From Clostridium sartagoforme (GTDB lineage Bacteria; Bacillota; Clostridia; Clostridiales; Clostridiaceae): a stretch of DNA of 64,000 nucleotides. Position 1 is the stretch's first letter, and every line of letters begins with the position of its first letter. Position numbers and translations under genes: made by a program. A model generated the notes under the pieces. It did not search any database and was not told where the DNA came from. It saw only the letters and a program-made list of their open reading frames with translations. The stretch spans positions 1 to 64,000 of the forward strand of contig NZ_SRYR01000001.1 of the NCBI RefSeq assembly GCF_004794105.1. Reading direction: 5' to 3'. Shown in pieces: positions 35,697 to 45,129 of the stretch.

Positions 35697-36983
35697 TTAA
35701 TATCTTAATTTACAAATTAATTCTAGGGTGTTTAAGAAAACATCTATTTCATCAATAGAGTTATATAGACCAAAGCTAACCCTAACCATTCCAGGCATAG
35801 TACAAGTAGAATCTACTAAATATCTACTTGATTCATCTTCAGATAAACCTAAAAGTCTTTTTACATATGGATGTGCACAAAAGGCACCTTGCCTTACAGC
35901 AATTGCCCTAAGGCTTGCTAGAAGTCTTGCAACTTCCGCATGATATATATCTTTTATATTAAAAACAGCTATTCCAAGCCTATCTGAAATATTATCATTA
36001 TCACCATAGGATATAATATTATTAATAGATTTTAATCCACATATGGCATGATTTAATAGAATTTGTTCATTTTTCTCTATAGTATCAAATCCTATTTTTT
36101 CTAGTTCTTTAAGGGATTGAACTAATGCAATAGCTCCAAAGAAGTTCGGACTACCAGCTTCATCTTTTTCAGGAGGTAATAAATATATTTGTGAACTATC
36201 TAATACTGCTTCTACAGTACCTCCTCCCTTAAAATCAGAATTTAATCTTTGAAATTCATCTTTTAAACCTATTATTGCTCCACTCCCAAAAGGAGCATAT
36301 ATTTTATGAGCAGAAAAAACTAGATAATCTATAGGGGTTACAGTTAAATCTATCTTCTTATGAGCTACTATTTGAGCTCCATCGACTATTAATTTAGCAT
36401 TATATTTATGAACAAGATTGCATATATAATTTATATCATTTATATATCCTGTTACATTTGATGCCGCTGTAAGAGAGACATATTTAACTAAGCCATTATA
36501 TCTTTCTAGCAAATCTTCTAATTCATCTAATTTCAATCTACCAAGACTATCTACTTCTATATATTTTAAGTTGCATTTTTCTCTCCAGGGCAAATCATTA
36601 GAATGATGTTCCATTCGAGTAGTTATTATTATATCTTCAGCCCTCTCAATTAATATATTAGATAATCTATTTATTCCTTCAGTTGTATTACTGACAAAAA
36701 TAACAGTATATTTATCATGAGATCCATTAAAAAATTTTAAAATATAGTTTCTTGAGTCAAGAAATAATTTAGTAGAATACTCAGATTTCTGTCCAAGTCC
36801 TCGTCCAATAGCTCCATATAACTCGCAGGCTTTTGTTATTTCTTTTAGAACGCTTTTAAATACCGGAGTAGTAGCAGCATTGTCAAAGTTAATTGGAACA
36901 ATTTCTTTATCACTAAGAATAGGAACCTTTTTATCAAGGCCTATAAATAAATTTCTATAATCTATAATCTTTAAATCCTCCAT
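35697..36983 (-). CDS. Class V aminotransferase, cysteine desulfurase-like (SufS/CsdA type)
   Basis: PLP enzyme of 428 residues. The N-terminal NFDNAATTPV, the PLP-lysine motif FSAHKIYAPFGSG (near 225-237) and RQGAFCAHPY (active-site Cys region near 372) match group II cysteine desulfurases. It would mobilise sulfur from cysteine, but no SufU/SufBCD or tRNA-thiolation partner is adjacent, so the acceptor is unknown. The N-terminus has about 30 extra residues before the family motif. RBS GGGAGG. It stands alone. Confidence 0.85.
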   Translation of the reverse strand: MEDLKIIDYRNLFIGLDKKVPILSDKEIVPINFDNAATTPVFKSVLKEITKACELYGAIGRGLGQKSEYSTKLFLDSRNYILKFFNGSHDKYTVIFVSNTTEGINRLSNILIERAEDIIITTRMEHHSNDLPWREKCNLKYIEVDSLGRLKLDELEDLLERYNGLVKYVSLTAASNVTGYINDINYICNLVHKYNAKLIVDGAQIVAHKKIDLTVTPIDYLVFSAHKIYAPFGSGAIIGLKDEFQRLNSDFKGGGTVEAVLDSSQIYLLPPEKDEAGSPNFFGAIALVQSLKELEKIGFDTIEKNEQILLNHAICGLKSINNIISYGDNDNISDRLGIAVFNIKDIYHAEVARLLASLRAIAVRQGAFCAHPYVKRLLGLSEDESSRYLVDSTCTMPGMVRVSFGLYNSIDEIDVFLNTLELICKLRY

Positions 36984-37121
36984 TAAAAAACCTCCCTAGA
37001 TATATTATTCAAGGGTTATTAATATGGTGATTCAACAAAGCTATAGTTATATTAAGATTTAAGAGAACATATATAAATATATAACATATACTTATAGTGA
37101 AATATTTTTGGGAGGAAGTAG

Positions 37122-38297
37122 ATGTATTCAGAAAATTCAAATGGTCAACAAGAAGATAATGATTTAAAATTTGTACCTTTAAATATTAGAGAACCATTTA
37201 AGAATAAAGACTCTAGTTGGTATCCAGAAATAGATACTAGCGCGCCAACTTTAAGTAACATATCTAATAATTTTATTATGGGTTTATCAGTTCCTGTAGA
37301 TAATTCAAATTTAGAGGTGAGATCATTTAGAACCCTAGATTACTTGCCAAGAAATGAGATGAAAATGGGAAATCCAATGCAACAGGTTCTTGATGGGCAA
37401 TTTAATAATAACCAAATGCTTGAGCAACAAATGAATAATCCTAACACTAATTCAAACAATATGAACCAGAATAATATGAATCCTAATATGATGAATCAAA
37501 ACAATATGAACCAGAATAATATGAATCCAAATATGATGAATCAAAGCAATATGAACCCAAATAATATGAATCCCAATATGATGAATCAAAACAATATGAA
37601 CCAGAATTATATGAATCCCAATATGATGAATCAGAGTAACATGAATCCAAACAATATGAATCCCAATATGATGAATCAAAGTAATATGAACCAGAGTAAC
37701 ATGAATCCAAACAATATGAATCCTAATATGATGAATCCAAATAATATGAGCAATTCATCTAATGCCAGTCCTATGAGTTTACAAGAAAAGCAGTTAAGTG
37801 AAGATGCTAGTTTTGATTTGGAATATCCATCAGAGACTCCAGGAGAAGAATTATTTTCTTATAATAATGCAGGGGGATGCAAAAATAAGGATTCAGAAAG
37901 AGAGAATACATTAAATAGTAATTTAAGTGCTGTAAATACTGTAAGTACTTTAAAGACTGTAAGTAATACAAATAACTTAAGTATAAACCCTGATAATGAT
38001 GCTATTGTTGATGGATATAGTCATGAAAATCTTGACTATGAAGATTTTGAAATAAACTTAATTCACATGAAGCTGTTAAGAGAATTAAATGAAGATACTA
38101 CTCATTCAAATTTCTTTAGGGGAGAAAGCTATAACTTACTTGAAGAGATAGATGAGATTTTTAATATTATTAAGAATGATGAAGATATTATAAATATTTT
38201 CAAGGCATATAATATGCCAGAACCTATTTATAATTTGGCAATCAATAAAATAATAAAAAGTACTTTAGAAAACACTACTTATAAGAGAGGTGAGTAA
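37122..38297 (+). CDS. Asn/Met-repeat protein, possible spore-coat component
   Basis: 391 residues, no signal peptide. Three parts: a non-repeated N-terminus (1-108) with FVPLNIREPF and SWYPEIDTSAPTLS; a low-complexity region of about 100 residues built from N-x-M-N-P/Q pentads (37455-37750); and a helical acidic C-terminus (about 275-391). Repeats of this kind occur in spore-coat and adhesive proteins of Clostridium, which suggests a coat or structural role; that is inference. Its partner encoded two bases on has a DUF4397 fold. The repeat creates long false frames on the opposite strand. Confidence 0.75.
   Translation: MYSENSNGQQEDNDLKFVPLNIREPFKNKDSSWYPEIDTSAPTLSNISNNFIMGLSVPVDNSNLEVRSFRTLDYLPRNEMKMGNPMQQVLDGQFNNNQMLEQQMNNPNTNSNNMNQNNMNPNMMNQNNMNQNNMNPNMMNQSNMNPNNMNPNMMNQNNMNQNYMNPNMMNQSNMNPNNMNPNMMNQSNMNQSNMNPNNMNPNMMNPNNMSNSSNASPMSLQEKQLSEDASFDLEYPSETPGEELFSYNNAGGCKNKDSERENTLNSNLSAVNTVSTLKTVSNTNNLSINPDNDAIVDGYSHENLDYEDFEINLIHMKLLRELNEDTTHSNFFRGESYNLLEEIDEIFNIIKNDEDIINIFKAYNMPEPIYNLAINKIIKSTLENTTYKRGE
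37455..37750 (+). repeat. 15-bp tandem repeat array inside the Asn/Met-rich gene
   Basis: About 20 imperfect copies of a 15-bp unit encoding N-N-M-N-P/Q, arranged as higher-order 30-60-bp blocks. The copies vary mainly at synonymous or N/Q/S/P positions, consistent with slippage-driven length change while the frame is kept. Confidence 0.85.
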
Positions 38298-38299
38298 AT

Positions 38300-38920
38300 A
38301 TGTTATTTCGTCAAAACTTACCTAATTTACAGAGCAAAATAAGGTTTCTTCATGCTAATCCTTTTGCTCAAGCAGTAGATATATATTTAAGTGGAGAATT
38401 ATATGGGAGGAACCTAAGTTTTTCTGATATTAGTTGTTATGAAATTATAGCAACTGGGGATTTTGAGCTACAAATATATAATTCAGGGACATATGATAGT
38501 CCTTTGTATACAAAGCAGATCAATATATTACCCAATACAAATTCCACAGTAAATATAGTTTCCTTAAGTGGAAGAATAGATACACTTATACTAAATGATG
38601 CAAATGTAAAAGGTGATCTATTAAGTTGTTTCTTAAGATTTATTCATTTATCACCTAATTCACCTCTTATAACTTTAGGATTACCAAATGATGTAAGCCT
38701 TTTTGGAAATGTAGAGTATTTAGAGACAACAGGATATTATCCTTTATCACCAGCTATTTATAATTTTAAGGTAAGCTTTGCTTCTGCAAGTGGATTATTT
38801 AAGTTTATAAGTGATAAAAAATTGGAGAATGGAAAATTCTATACAATATATATAATTGGATTATTAAATAAGAAACCTGGAATAGGATATTTATTAGTGG
38901 AAGATGGAAGAGATTCTTAG
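38300..38920 (+). CDS. DUF4397 domain protein
   Basis: 206-residue all-beta protein. Two repeated half-domains each start with an R-F-x-H-x-x-P motif (IRFLHANPFAQAVDIYLSG and LRFIHLSPNSPLITLGLP), the DUF4397 signature. No signal peptide or membrane helix is seen, although many DUF4397 proteins are secreted. It starts two bases after the Asn/Met-repeat gene behind AGAGAGGTGAG, so the two are co-expressed, possibly in a shared surface layer such as the spore coat. Confidence 0.8.
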   Translation: MLFRQNLPNLQSKIRFLHANPFAQAVDIYLSGELYGRNLSFSDISCYEIIATGDFELQIYNSGTYDSPLYTKQINILPNTNSTVNIVSLSGRIDTLILNDANVKGDLLSCFLRFIHLSPNSPLITLGLPNDVSLFGNVEYLETTGYYPLSPAIYNFKVSFASASGLFKFISDKKLENGKFYTIYIIGLLNKKPGIGYLLVEDGRDS

Positions 38921-38995
38921 AATAGTTTATTGCTTAGAGATTAGAAAAATAGAAGTAGTGGCTGTCTGTGTGACAGTATCTATCAAAATAGAGAT

Positions 38996-39025
38996 GGGGT
39001 TGCCTTATGGCAACCCCTAATTATT
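38996..39025. terminator. Convergent terminator
   Basis: A 9-bp GC-rich stem (38996-39004 with 39009-39017, loop TTAT) lies between the DUF4397 gene and the ZIP transporter gene. Confidence 0.8.
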
Positions 39026-39047
39026 GTAATAATAGCTTAAGAGAAAT

Positions 39048-39824
39048 TTAGTGGGAATACATATGACTAACTACAATTGTTAAAATCCCTAAGAATATTG
39101 AAAATAGGTAAACTTTATTATGCTTATATATTCTTGCTGTTGGTATTAATTCTACAAAGGCTATATAAAGCATTATTCCAGCTACCAAGGCAAAGGTAAT
39201 AGCTAAAATTACTTCACTAATATAAGGTCTTAAAAATAGAAATGCTACTAATGCTCCTAGTGGTTCAGCAAGACCAGAGTAAAGTGTGTATTTAAAGGCT
39301 TGTTTTTTGCTTCTTGTAGAATAGTATATTGGCATTGCAATAGTTATACCTTCAGGAATATTATGAAGGGCTATGGCTAATGTCACATAAATACCTAGGG
39401 AAGTGTTTTGATATCCAGAGATAAAAGTTGCAACTCCTTCGGGAAAGTTATGTATTATTAAGGCTATCATTGATACTAAACCAACTCTATAAAGTTTTTC
39501 ATTAGAATTTGTATATCTGTTAATTGATCCTTTAGGGTCATCAGGGATAAATTCATCTATTAAGTATGCGAGTAAGCTTCCTATTAATAAGAATAGACAA
39601 GATAAAATAATTCCTTTTAAACTTCCATGAGCTTTTGTTAATACTTCTTCAGCAGAAGCAAATAAATCAGTAAAAGATACTGTAATCATAACTCCAGCAG
39701 AATAAGCAAGGGAGAAAGTTATTAATCTATTATTTTTTTCTTTAGATAGAAACAATATAAAGGCTCCTATTACTGTAGATAATCCAGCAATTAATGACAT
39801 GATTAATGGAATTAAGGATCTCAT
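39048..39824 (-). CDS. zupT: ZIP-family divalent metal transporter
   Basis: Membrane protein of 258 residues with eight predicted helices. The metal-site helices carry HNFPEGVATF (helix IV, near 125) and HNIPEGITIAMPIYY (helix V, near 155), the ZupT/ZIP signature. Takes up zinc, possibly also iron, manganese or cobalt. No metal-responsive operator was identified. RBS GGAG lies 14 bases before the ATG on the minus strand. Monocistronic. Confidence 0.9.
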   Translation of the reverse strand: MRSLIPLIMSLIAGLSTVIGAFILFLSKEKNNRLITFSLAYSAGVMITVSFTDLFASAEEVLTKAHGSLKGIILSCLFLLIGSLLAYLIDEFIPDDPKGSINRYTNSNEKLYRVGLVSMIALIIHNFPEGVATFISGYQNTSLGIYVTLAIALHNIPEGITIAMPIYYSTRSKKQAFKYTLYSGLAEPLGALVAFLFLRPYISEVILAITFALVAGIMLYIAFVELIPTARIYKHNKVYLFSIFLGILTIVVSHMYSH

Positions 39825-39924
39825 AATTAGTTTTTTCTCCTTTCGCTTTTATTTTTAGCTATTATTAAATATATTGTTTTTAAAAAATACTATGCAAAAA
39901 AGAGGAAATTTTATAAGATAAGAA

Positions 39925-39991
39925 AGAGATTAGAATAAGGTAGTTAATAATATAAGAGGAAGATTAAAATAGGATATTTAATAATATAAGA
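39925..39991 (+). repeat. Imperfect direct repeat upstream of the hydrolase gene
   Basis: Two neighbouring copies of about 33 bases share GATTA(G/A)AATA and TTAATAATATAAGA. The region is AT-rich, so the function is unclear; it may be promoter DNA of the alpha/beta hydrolase gene. Confidence 0.4.
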
Positions 39992-40021
39992 AAGAACCTT
40001 TATATAGGATTGGAGGGTAAT

Positions 40022-40834
40022 ATGATAGCTTACAAGATAGAGGAAAAGATTAATATGATTCCTTTAATTACAAAGGGAATGATAATTAATTCTAAGAATA
40101 GAAATTTTGAAACTATTAAATATGGGGATAGTATAAAGCAGTATTATAGATTTTTTAGAGGAAAAGAGAATAAAGCAACTATAGTATTTATTCACGGGGG
40201 TGGATGGTGGCACGGTAGTCCAAAGACTTCAAGTTATATAGGGAGTTTTTTTAATAAACTTGGATATAATGTTGTAATGGTTGGTTATAGACTTGTACCT
40301 CTATATAAATATCCAACTCAAATAAATGATGTATTTGAAGCTTTAAAGACTTTCATTAGTAATGAAAGTAGTATAAAGGATATTATTGTTATGGGATTTT
40401 CAGCAGGAGGAGAACTTGCTTGTAATTTAGTATATAACTTAAATAAGCAAGTTGAGTATGGTATTAATAAAGATCAGATAAAAGGATTAATTACTTTTGC
40501 TGGAGTACTTGATTTTAATAAATGTACTACTAAAAGGTCAATAGAACTAATAGAGTATTATATTGGGGATAATAAGGATTACTGGAATCCTATTGATTTA
40601 GTCAACTCAGAAGTTAATACAAAGGTTATGTGTATTCATGGAACAAAGGATCAGCTAATTGATATAGATAACTCTATTGCTTTTGTAGATAAGGTTAATG
40701 AATATGGGGATAATGCTAGACTAGTTACTATAAAAGGAAGACATCATTCAGATATTATGTCTTTATTTATTAATAAAGGAGAAAAGGAATCTAAGATAGT
40801 TTTAGATTTTATAGAAACAGTATGCAAGAAATAA
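40022..40834 (+). CDS. Alpha/beta hydrolase, esterase/lipase type
   Basis: Hydrolase of about 270 residues with the HGGGW oxyanion motif (FIHGGGWWHG, near 60) typical of the hormone-sensitive-lipase/BD-FAE branch. The nucleophile is in GFSAGGE (near 128), followed by a late Asp (HGTKDQLID) and His (GRHHSDIM). The absence of a signal peptide places it in the cytoplasm. A TTG at 40010 overlaps the GGAGG site, so the ATG at 40022 is the better start. Overlaps the acyltransferase gene by 13 bases; an acylation/deacylation pair is possible. Confidence 0.82.
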   Translation: MIAYKIEEKINMIPLITKGMIINSKNRNFETIKYGDSIKQYYRFFRGKENKATIVFIHGGGWWHGSPKTSSYIGSFFNKLGYNVVMVGYRLVPLYKYPTQINDVFEALKTFISNESSIKDIIVMGFSAGGELACNLVYNLNKQVEYGINKDQIKGLITFAGVLDFNKCTTKRSIELIEYYIGDNKDYWNPIDLVNSEVNTKVMCIHGTKDQLIDIDNSIAFVDKVNEYGDNARLVTIKGRHHSDIMSLFINKGEKESKIVLDFIETVCKK

Positions 40835-41835
40835 AAGAAAGAAATTATTTATTAGACAATTTAAAGGTTATTTTAATATTTTTTGTAGTGTTTGGACATA
40901 CAATTGAGTACTACATAAAGGATTCAAAGGTGCTAATGACTTTATATATCTTTATATATATTTTTCATATGCCATTATTTATATTTATTTCAGGATATCT
41001 TTCTAAGAACTTTTATAAGATGAAAAGAAAGGCCGTGAAAAATCTTTTAATTCCTTATATTATTTTTAATATGATTTGGTATACGGCAGTTTATATAGGC
41101 ACTAAAAAGGCCATGTTTACAGTTATGTATCCAGGATGGACCTTATGGTATTTATTAAGTCTATTCTTTTGGAGAATCATTTTAAAATACATAGTTAAGA
41201 TAAAGAATATAGTATTAATAAGTTTTATAGTAGGTATTATAGTAGGAGTAATCCCTGCAGTAAATGGATACTTATCTATATCTAGAACTATAGTATTTTT
41301 ACCTTTCTTTCTTTTAGGTTATTACACTAAGGAAGAGCATTTTGAGAAACTTAAAAGTATTAATAAATTATTTGCTTTTATAGGAATAGCATTATTTTTA
41401 TTTATAGCTATATTTGTAGTTAATTACAATATAGTCGATTATAAATTTCTGTATAATTCTTATTCATTTAGTTCATTAGAGGTTGGATTATTTAATGGAT
41501 TACTATATAGAGGAATCTTATATATTTCATCAATTTTATTTGGTGCTTGTGTAATAATGCTAGTACCTAATAAAAAGCAAAGATATTCTAATATTGGTAA
41601 GGCAACAATGAATGTATATGTATTTCACATTTATTTAGTTATGCTTGTATATTTTTTTATACCTAAATGGAATATGGGTATAATTCAAAATATTTTAATA
41701 CTATTAAGTCCAGTTTTAATTATTTATATTTTATCTAGAAAAAGAGTGAATAAGGTTTATGAAGGTATATTTTATCCTGTAAATAAGGGGATAGATACAG
41801 GGAAAAAGTCCTATAAATGGTTTAAAAGAAATTAA
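40822..41835 (+). CDS. Membrane acyltransferase, acyltransferase-3 family
   Basis: Ten-helix integral membrane protein of 337 residues. The N-terminal RNYLLDNLKVILIFFVVFGH segment has the family His at its end; HMPLFIFISGYLSKNF follows and HIYLVMLV is near the C-terminus. These place it with the OafA/fucose-4-O-acetylase-like group. Such enzymes O-acylate surface glycans or secondary metabolites. The acceptor is unknown. Co-transcribed with the hydrolase. Confidence 0.85.
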   Translation: MQEIKERNYLLDNLKVILIFFVVFGHTIEYYIKDSKVLMTLYIFIYIFHMPLFIFISGYLSKNFYKMKRKAVKNLLIPYIIFNMIWYTAVYIGTKKAMFTVMYPGWTLWYLLSLFFWRIILKYIVKIKNIVLISFIVGIIVGVIPAVNGYLSISRTIVFLPFFLLGYYTKEEHFEKLKSINKLFAFIGIALFLFIAIFVVNYNIVDYKFLYNSYSFSSLEVGLFNGLLYRGILYISSILFGACVIMLVPNKKQRYSNIGKATMNVYVFHIYLVMLVYFFIPKWNMGIIQNILILLSPVLIIYILSRKRVNKVYEGIFYPVNKGIDTGKKSYKWFKRN

Positions 41836-41850
41836 AATGGAAGAAAAATA

Positions 41851-41902
41851 TTTACAAATATCAATCTTAGTACTATACTAGTGTATATACAGCAGTATAG
41901 TA
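41851..41902 (+). promoter_or_regulatory. Promoter with 9-bp inverted-repeat operator over the -10
   Basis: The -35 is TTTACA (41851-41856), the spacer 17 bp and the -10 TATACT (41874-41879). A perfect inverted repeat TACTATACT/AGTATAGTA (41871-41879 with 41894-41902) covers the -10 and start site, the normal place for repressor control of a vitamin transporter. Confidence 0.55.
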
Positions 41903-41919
41903 TTAAGGGGGATTCAATA

Positions 41920-42441
41920 ATGGAAAGTAGAGAAAGAATTAGAAAGATGGTATTTGCAGCAGTTTTAACAGCAATAGCAATAATAATACCTGTACAATTT
42001 GGATTTTTAAAGGTAGTAATTGGACCATTTACTGCAACAATAGCATCACATGTACCAATGTTTTTAGCAATGTTAATATCACCATCTGTAGCAGTAGTTG
42101 TAGGAGTAGGATCAGCTTTAGGATTTTTCATTACTTCTCCTGCAGTAATAGCAGCAAGAGCAGCTACTCATATAGTAGTAGGATATGTTGGAGGAAAAAT
42201 CATTGCTAAGGATAAGAATTTCAAAAAAGCAACATTAATAACTGCACCTATTCATGGAATCTTAGAAGGACTTATGGTTATTCCTTTTGGATACTCATTT
42301 TATCAAATTATAATAGTTGTTGCTTTAGGGACTATTTTACATCACTTTGTAGATGGAAGTATTTCTTATGCTTTAGCTACAGCTTTAGCGAAGGCTAGAA
42401 GAACAGAAGTATATAATGTTTTTTCTAACGAAGTAGCATAA
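41920..42441 (+). CDS. ECF transporter substrate-specific (S) component
   Basis: Small membrane protein of 173 residues with about six helices. It starts RIRKMVFAAVLTAIAIIIP, the Lys/Arg-Ala-rich first helix of S components that docks the shared EcfT, and contains HVPMFLAMLISPSVAVVVG. Substrate-binding specificity (niacin, biotin, folate precursor or other) cannot be assigned. An ATG at 41881 is in frame, but AAGGGGG precedes the ATG at 41920, and 41881 lies at the operator. EcfA/T are not in the window. No riboswitch was seen; an inverted-repeat operator covers the promoter. Confidence 0.82.
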   Translation: MESRERIRKMVFAAVLTAIAIIIPVQFGFLKVVIGPFTATIASHVPMFLAMLISPSVAVVVGVGSALGFFITSPAVIAARAATHIVVGYVGGKIIAKDKNFKKATLITAPIHGILEGLMVIPFGYSFYQIIIVVALGTILHHFVDGSISYALATALAKARRTEVYNVFSNEVA

Positions 42442-42790
42442 GTGCTGGCGCACAATTAAGAATGGATAATGTATAATGGAGAATTAATAATTAGAAATAT
42501 AGATTTTAGAAGGTAATTTCTTTAAAATTACTTTAATAAGAAAATATGTGCTGCTGCGCAATTAAGTGGATTAACTCGGCCAAGGCTGAGTTTTTTTGCT
42601 TTGTAGAAAATTATTTAGATGTTATTTTATAATCAAATTTATAAATTTTTATTTTAAAATGTATATAATTTCTATTGAGTGCTCAAAGGGAATAATAAAG
42701 AAGTTTATAAGAGTTATTTCTGTAATAATTTAATTTTATAATTCTAATTATGATATAATTAATTAAAGTAAATGATTACAAGGAGGAACT
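42442..42790. other. Gene-free spacer: dispersed repeat copy 4, terminator and glpP promoter region
   Basis: Near-direct repeats of the core GTGCTG-x-GCGCAATTAAG stand at 42442-42460 and 42548-42566, enclosing an AT-rich filler. An AACTCGGC/GGCTGAGTT hairpin with a T-run follows (42573-42597). A 12-base palindrome TTGAGTGCTCAA lies at 42675-42686, and a TATAAT at 42754-42759 may be the glpP -10. Confidence 0.55.
42573..42598 (+). terminator. Rho-independent terminator
   Basis: An 8-9-bp stem (AACTCGGC with GGCTGAGTT) followed by seven T residues; ends transcription from the ECF S-component gene or repeat. Confidence 0.75.
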
Positions 42791-43348
42791 ATGAATATAA
42801 AGGAAGTGCTTTCTGATAATCCTGTTATAGCAGCAGTTAAAAGTTTAAATGAGCTTGATATTGCTTTAGAAAGTAGTGTAGGAATTATTTTTATTCTATT
42901 TGGGGATTTAATCAATATAAAAGATATAGAAGAAAAAGTTAGAAATACTAATAAGCTATGTATAATACATATAGATTTAATAGAGGGTCTTGCATCAAGA
43001 GAAGTTTCAGTTAAGTATATAAAAGAAAGAACTTCATTTAAGGGGATTATTTCAACGAAGCCACAAGTAATTAGGGTTGCTAAAGCTTTAGGATTAATAG
43101 CTATTCAAAGGATGTTTATCTTCGATACATTATCCTTAAATAATATAAAAAATCATTTAGTAAAAGAGTGTGATGCTATTGAAATATTACCAGGGGTTAT
43201 TCCTAAGGTAGTTACTAAAATTAAAGTCTCCTTAAATAAAGAGATAATTGTTGGTGGATTAATAGAAACCAAGGAAGAGGTTATTATGGCTCTTAATTCA
43301 GGAGCAACTTGTGTATCTACAACTAAAAAAGAAATATGGGAAGTTTAA
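42791..43348 (+). CDS. glpP: Glycerol uptake operon antiterminator
   Basis: 185-residue TIM-barrel-like RNA-binding antiterminator. The motif IIHIDLIEGL (near 57) and the late PGVIPKVV, GGLIETKEEV, STTKKEIW segments are typical GlpP. In Bacillus it binds glycerol-3-phosphate and antiterminates glp leaders. Here it sits 20 bases before glpK without a visible leader terminator between them, and glpF is missing, so its RNA target must lie upstream or elsewhere. RBS AAGGAGG. Confidence 0.9.
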   Translation: MNIKEVLSDNPVIAAVKSLNELDIALESSVGIIFILFGDLINIKDIEEKVRNTNKLCIIHIDLIEGLASREVSVKYIKERTSFKGIISTKPQVIRVAKALGLIAIQRMFIFDTLSLNNIKNHLVKECDAIEILPGVIPKVVTKIKVSLNKEIIVGGLIETKEEVIMALNSGATCVSTTKKEIWEV

Positions 43349-43368
43349 TATAAATAAGGGGTGTTTTT

Positions 43369-44865
43369 ATGTCTAAATATATAGTTTCTTTAGATCAGGG
43401 AACTACTAGTTCTCGCGCTATTATTTTTGATAAGGAGCAAAATATATTAGGAGTAAGTCAAAAGGAAATAAATCAAATTTATCCCAAGAAAGGATGGGTT
43501 GAGCATAATCCTATGGAAATATGGGCTTCTCAATATGGAGTTCTTCAAGAAGCTATAGCTAAGGCTAATATAAAGGTATCTGAAATAGCAGCTATTGGGA
43601 TAACTAATCAAAGAGAAACTACTATTCTTTGGGATAAGGCTACTGGCGAGCCAATTTACAATGCAATAGTATGGCAATGTAGAAGAACAGCAGATATTTG
43701 TGAGAAGCTAAAAGAAGATAAGGACTTTGTTGAATATGTAAGAGATAACACTGGACTTGTTATGGATGCGTATTTTTCTGCAACAAAGATAAAATGGATT
43801 TTAGATAATGTGGAAGGTGCAAGAGATAGGGCAGAAAGAGGAGAAATACTTTTTGGTACAGTTGATACTTGGCTTTTATGGAAACTAACAGAAGGAAAAA
43901 TTCATGTTACAGATTATACTAATGCTTCTAGAACTATGCTTTATAATATAAAGGAATTAAAATGGGATTCTAGAATTTTAGAAAAACTAAATATACCAAT
44001 TAATATTTTGCCAGAAGTTAAAAACTCTTCTGAAATATATGGTTATGCTGATATAGGTGGAAAGAATGGAGAGCTAGTTCCTATAGCAGGAATAGCAGGA
44101 GATCAACAAGCAGCTTTATTCGGACAAGGATGCTTTAATAAGGGAGATTCTAAGAATACTTATGGAACAGGATGCTTTTTACTTATGAATACAGGAGAAG
44201 AAATAGTAAAAAGTAATAAGGGTTTAATTACAACTATTGCAATAGGAATAGATAACAAAGTACAATATGCTCTAGAAGGATCTGTCTTTATGGGAGGAGC
44301 AATCATTCAATGGATTAGAGATGAATTAAGATTAGTAAATGATGCTCAAGATACAGAATACTTTGCAAAGAAAGTTGATGATAATGGTGGAGTGTATATA
44401 GTGCCAGCTTTCACAGGCCTTGGAGCACCTTATTGGGATATGTATGCAAGGGGAGCTATCTTTGGATTAACTAGAGGAGCTAATAGAAACCATATAATTA
44501 GGGCAGCTTTAGAAGCAATAGCTTATCAATCTAAAGATGTTTTAGATGCTATGGAAGAAGATGCAGGTTGTAAGATAAAAGCTCTAAAGGTTGATGGTGG
44601 CGCAAGTAGAAATGGATTACTTATGCAGTTTCAATCAGATATAGTAGGAGCTAAGGTAATAAGGCCTATAATTTCAGAAACTACAGCATTAGGCGCTGCA
44701 TTTTTAGCAGGGCTTGCAGTTGGATTTTGGAAAAATAAAGATGAAATTGAAAGTAGTTTTTATATAAGTGAAGAATATGAGCCTAAGATTGAAATAGAAG
44801 AAAGAAACAAGCTATACAAGGGATGGAAAAAGGCTGTTGAAAGAGTAAAGGGATGGGAAGAGTAG
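43369..44865 (+). CDS. glpK: Glycerol kinase
   Basis: FGGY-family kinase of 498 residues that converts glycerol to glycerol-3-phosphate. The N-terminal [15 protein letters not shown] phosphate motif is at 6-20, the R-E-T substrate region in ITNQRETT (near 79-86), then [14 protein letters not shown] (catalytic Asp). The FGGY signature 2 is [16 protein letters not shown]. Forms an operon with glpP. The terminator follows 40 bases after the stop. Confidence 0.95.
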   Translation: MSKYIVSLDQGTTSSRAIIFDKEQNILGVSQKEINQIYPKKGWVEHNPMEIWASQYGVLQEAIAKANIKVSEIAAIGITNQRETTILWDKATGEPIYNAIVWQCRRTADICEKLKEDKDFVEYVRDNTGLVMDAYFSATKIKWILDNVEGARDRAERGEILFGTVDTWLLWKLTEGKIHVTDYTNASRTMLYNIKELKWDSRILEKLNIPINILPEVKNSSEIYGYADIGGKNGELVPIAGIAGDQQAALFGQGCFNKGDSKNTYGTGCFLLMNTGEEIVKSNKGLITTIAIGIDNKVQYALEGSVFMGGAIIQWIRDELRLVNDAQDTEYFAKKVDDNGGVYIVPAFTGLGAPYWDMYARGAIFGLTRGANRNHIIRAALEAIAYQSKDVLDAMEEDAGCKIKALKVDGGASRNGLLMQFQSDIVGAKVIRPIISETTALGAAFLAGLAVGFWKNKDEIESSFYISEEYEPKIEIEERNKLYKGWKKAVERVKGWEE

Positions 44866-44866
44866 A

Positions 44867-44937
44867 CAGTTAACAATTGGCAGTTAACAATTAACAATTT
44901 AGGGGAAAACTCAGCTGTGGCTGAGTTTTTTATATTT
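44867..44937 (+). repeat. Dispersed repeat copy 5 with terminator
   Basis: Three short direct copies of AGTTAACAATT-like text (44871-44898) lead into a 10-bp AAAACTCAGC stem (44906-44915 with 44920-44929) and T-run, ending the glp operon. Confidence 0.65.
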
Positions 44938-45129
44938 TGGAGTTAGAGGTAAATAGTGAACTTAATTATTAAGTTTAAATCTTTAACTTATATCGATAAA
45001 GAAATTATTTTATAATAATTTTATATAGGATATGAGAGGGTTTGAAACTAGTTATTTTCAATATAAAGTGATATAATTTTTTATTAATGGAAATAGTTAG
45101 AATATCAAAGTAAGTTTGGAGGAGGAAGT

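Noticed and set aside
37452..37710. Two overlapping 75-residue minus-strand frames rich in Ile/His or Ser/Tyr repeats
   Set aside because: They are shadows of the 15-bp repeat in the plus-strand Asn/Met-rich gene and lack ribosome binding sites.
37455..37750. Regularly repeated DNA resembling a CRISPR or satellite array
   Set aside because: The repeat is contiguous, in frame and coding, with no unique spacers and no cas genes.
41836..41919. Vitamin riboswitch before the ECF S component
   Set aside because: Spacer too short and without known aptamer blocks; an inverted-repeat operator explains it better.
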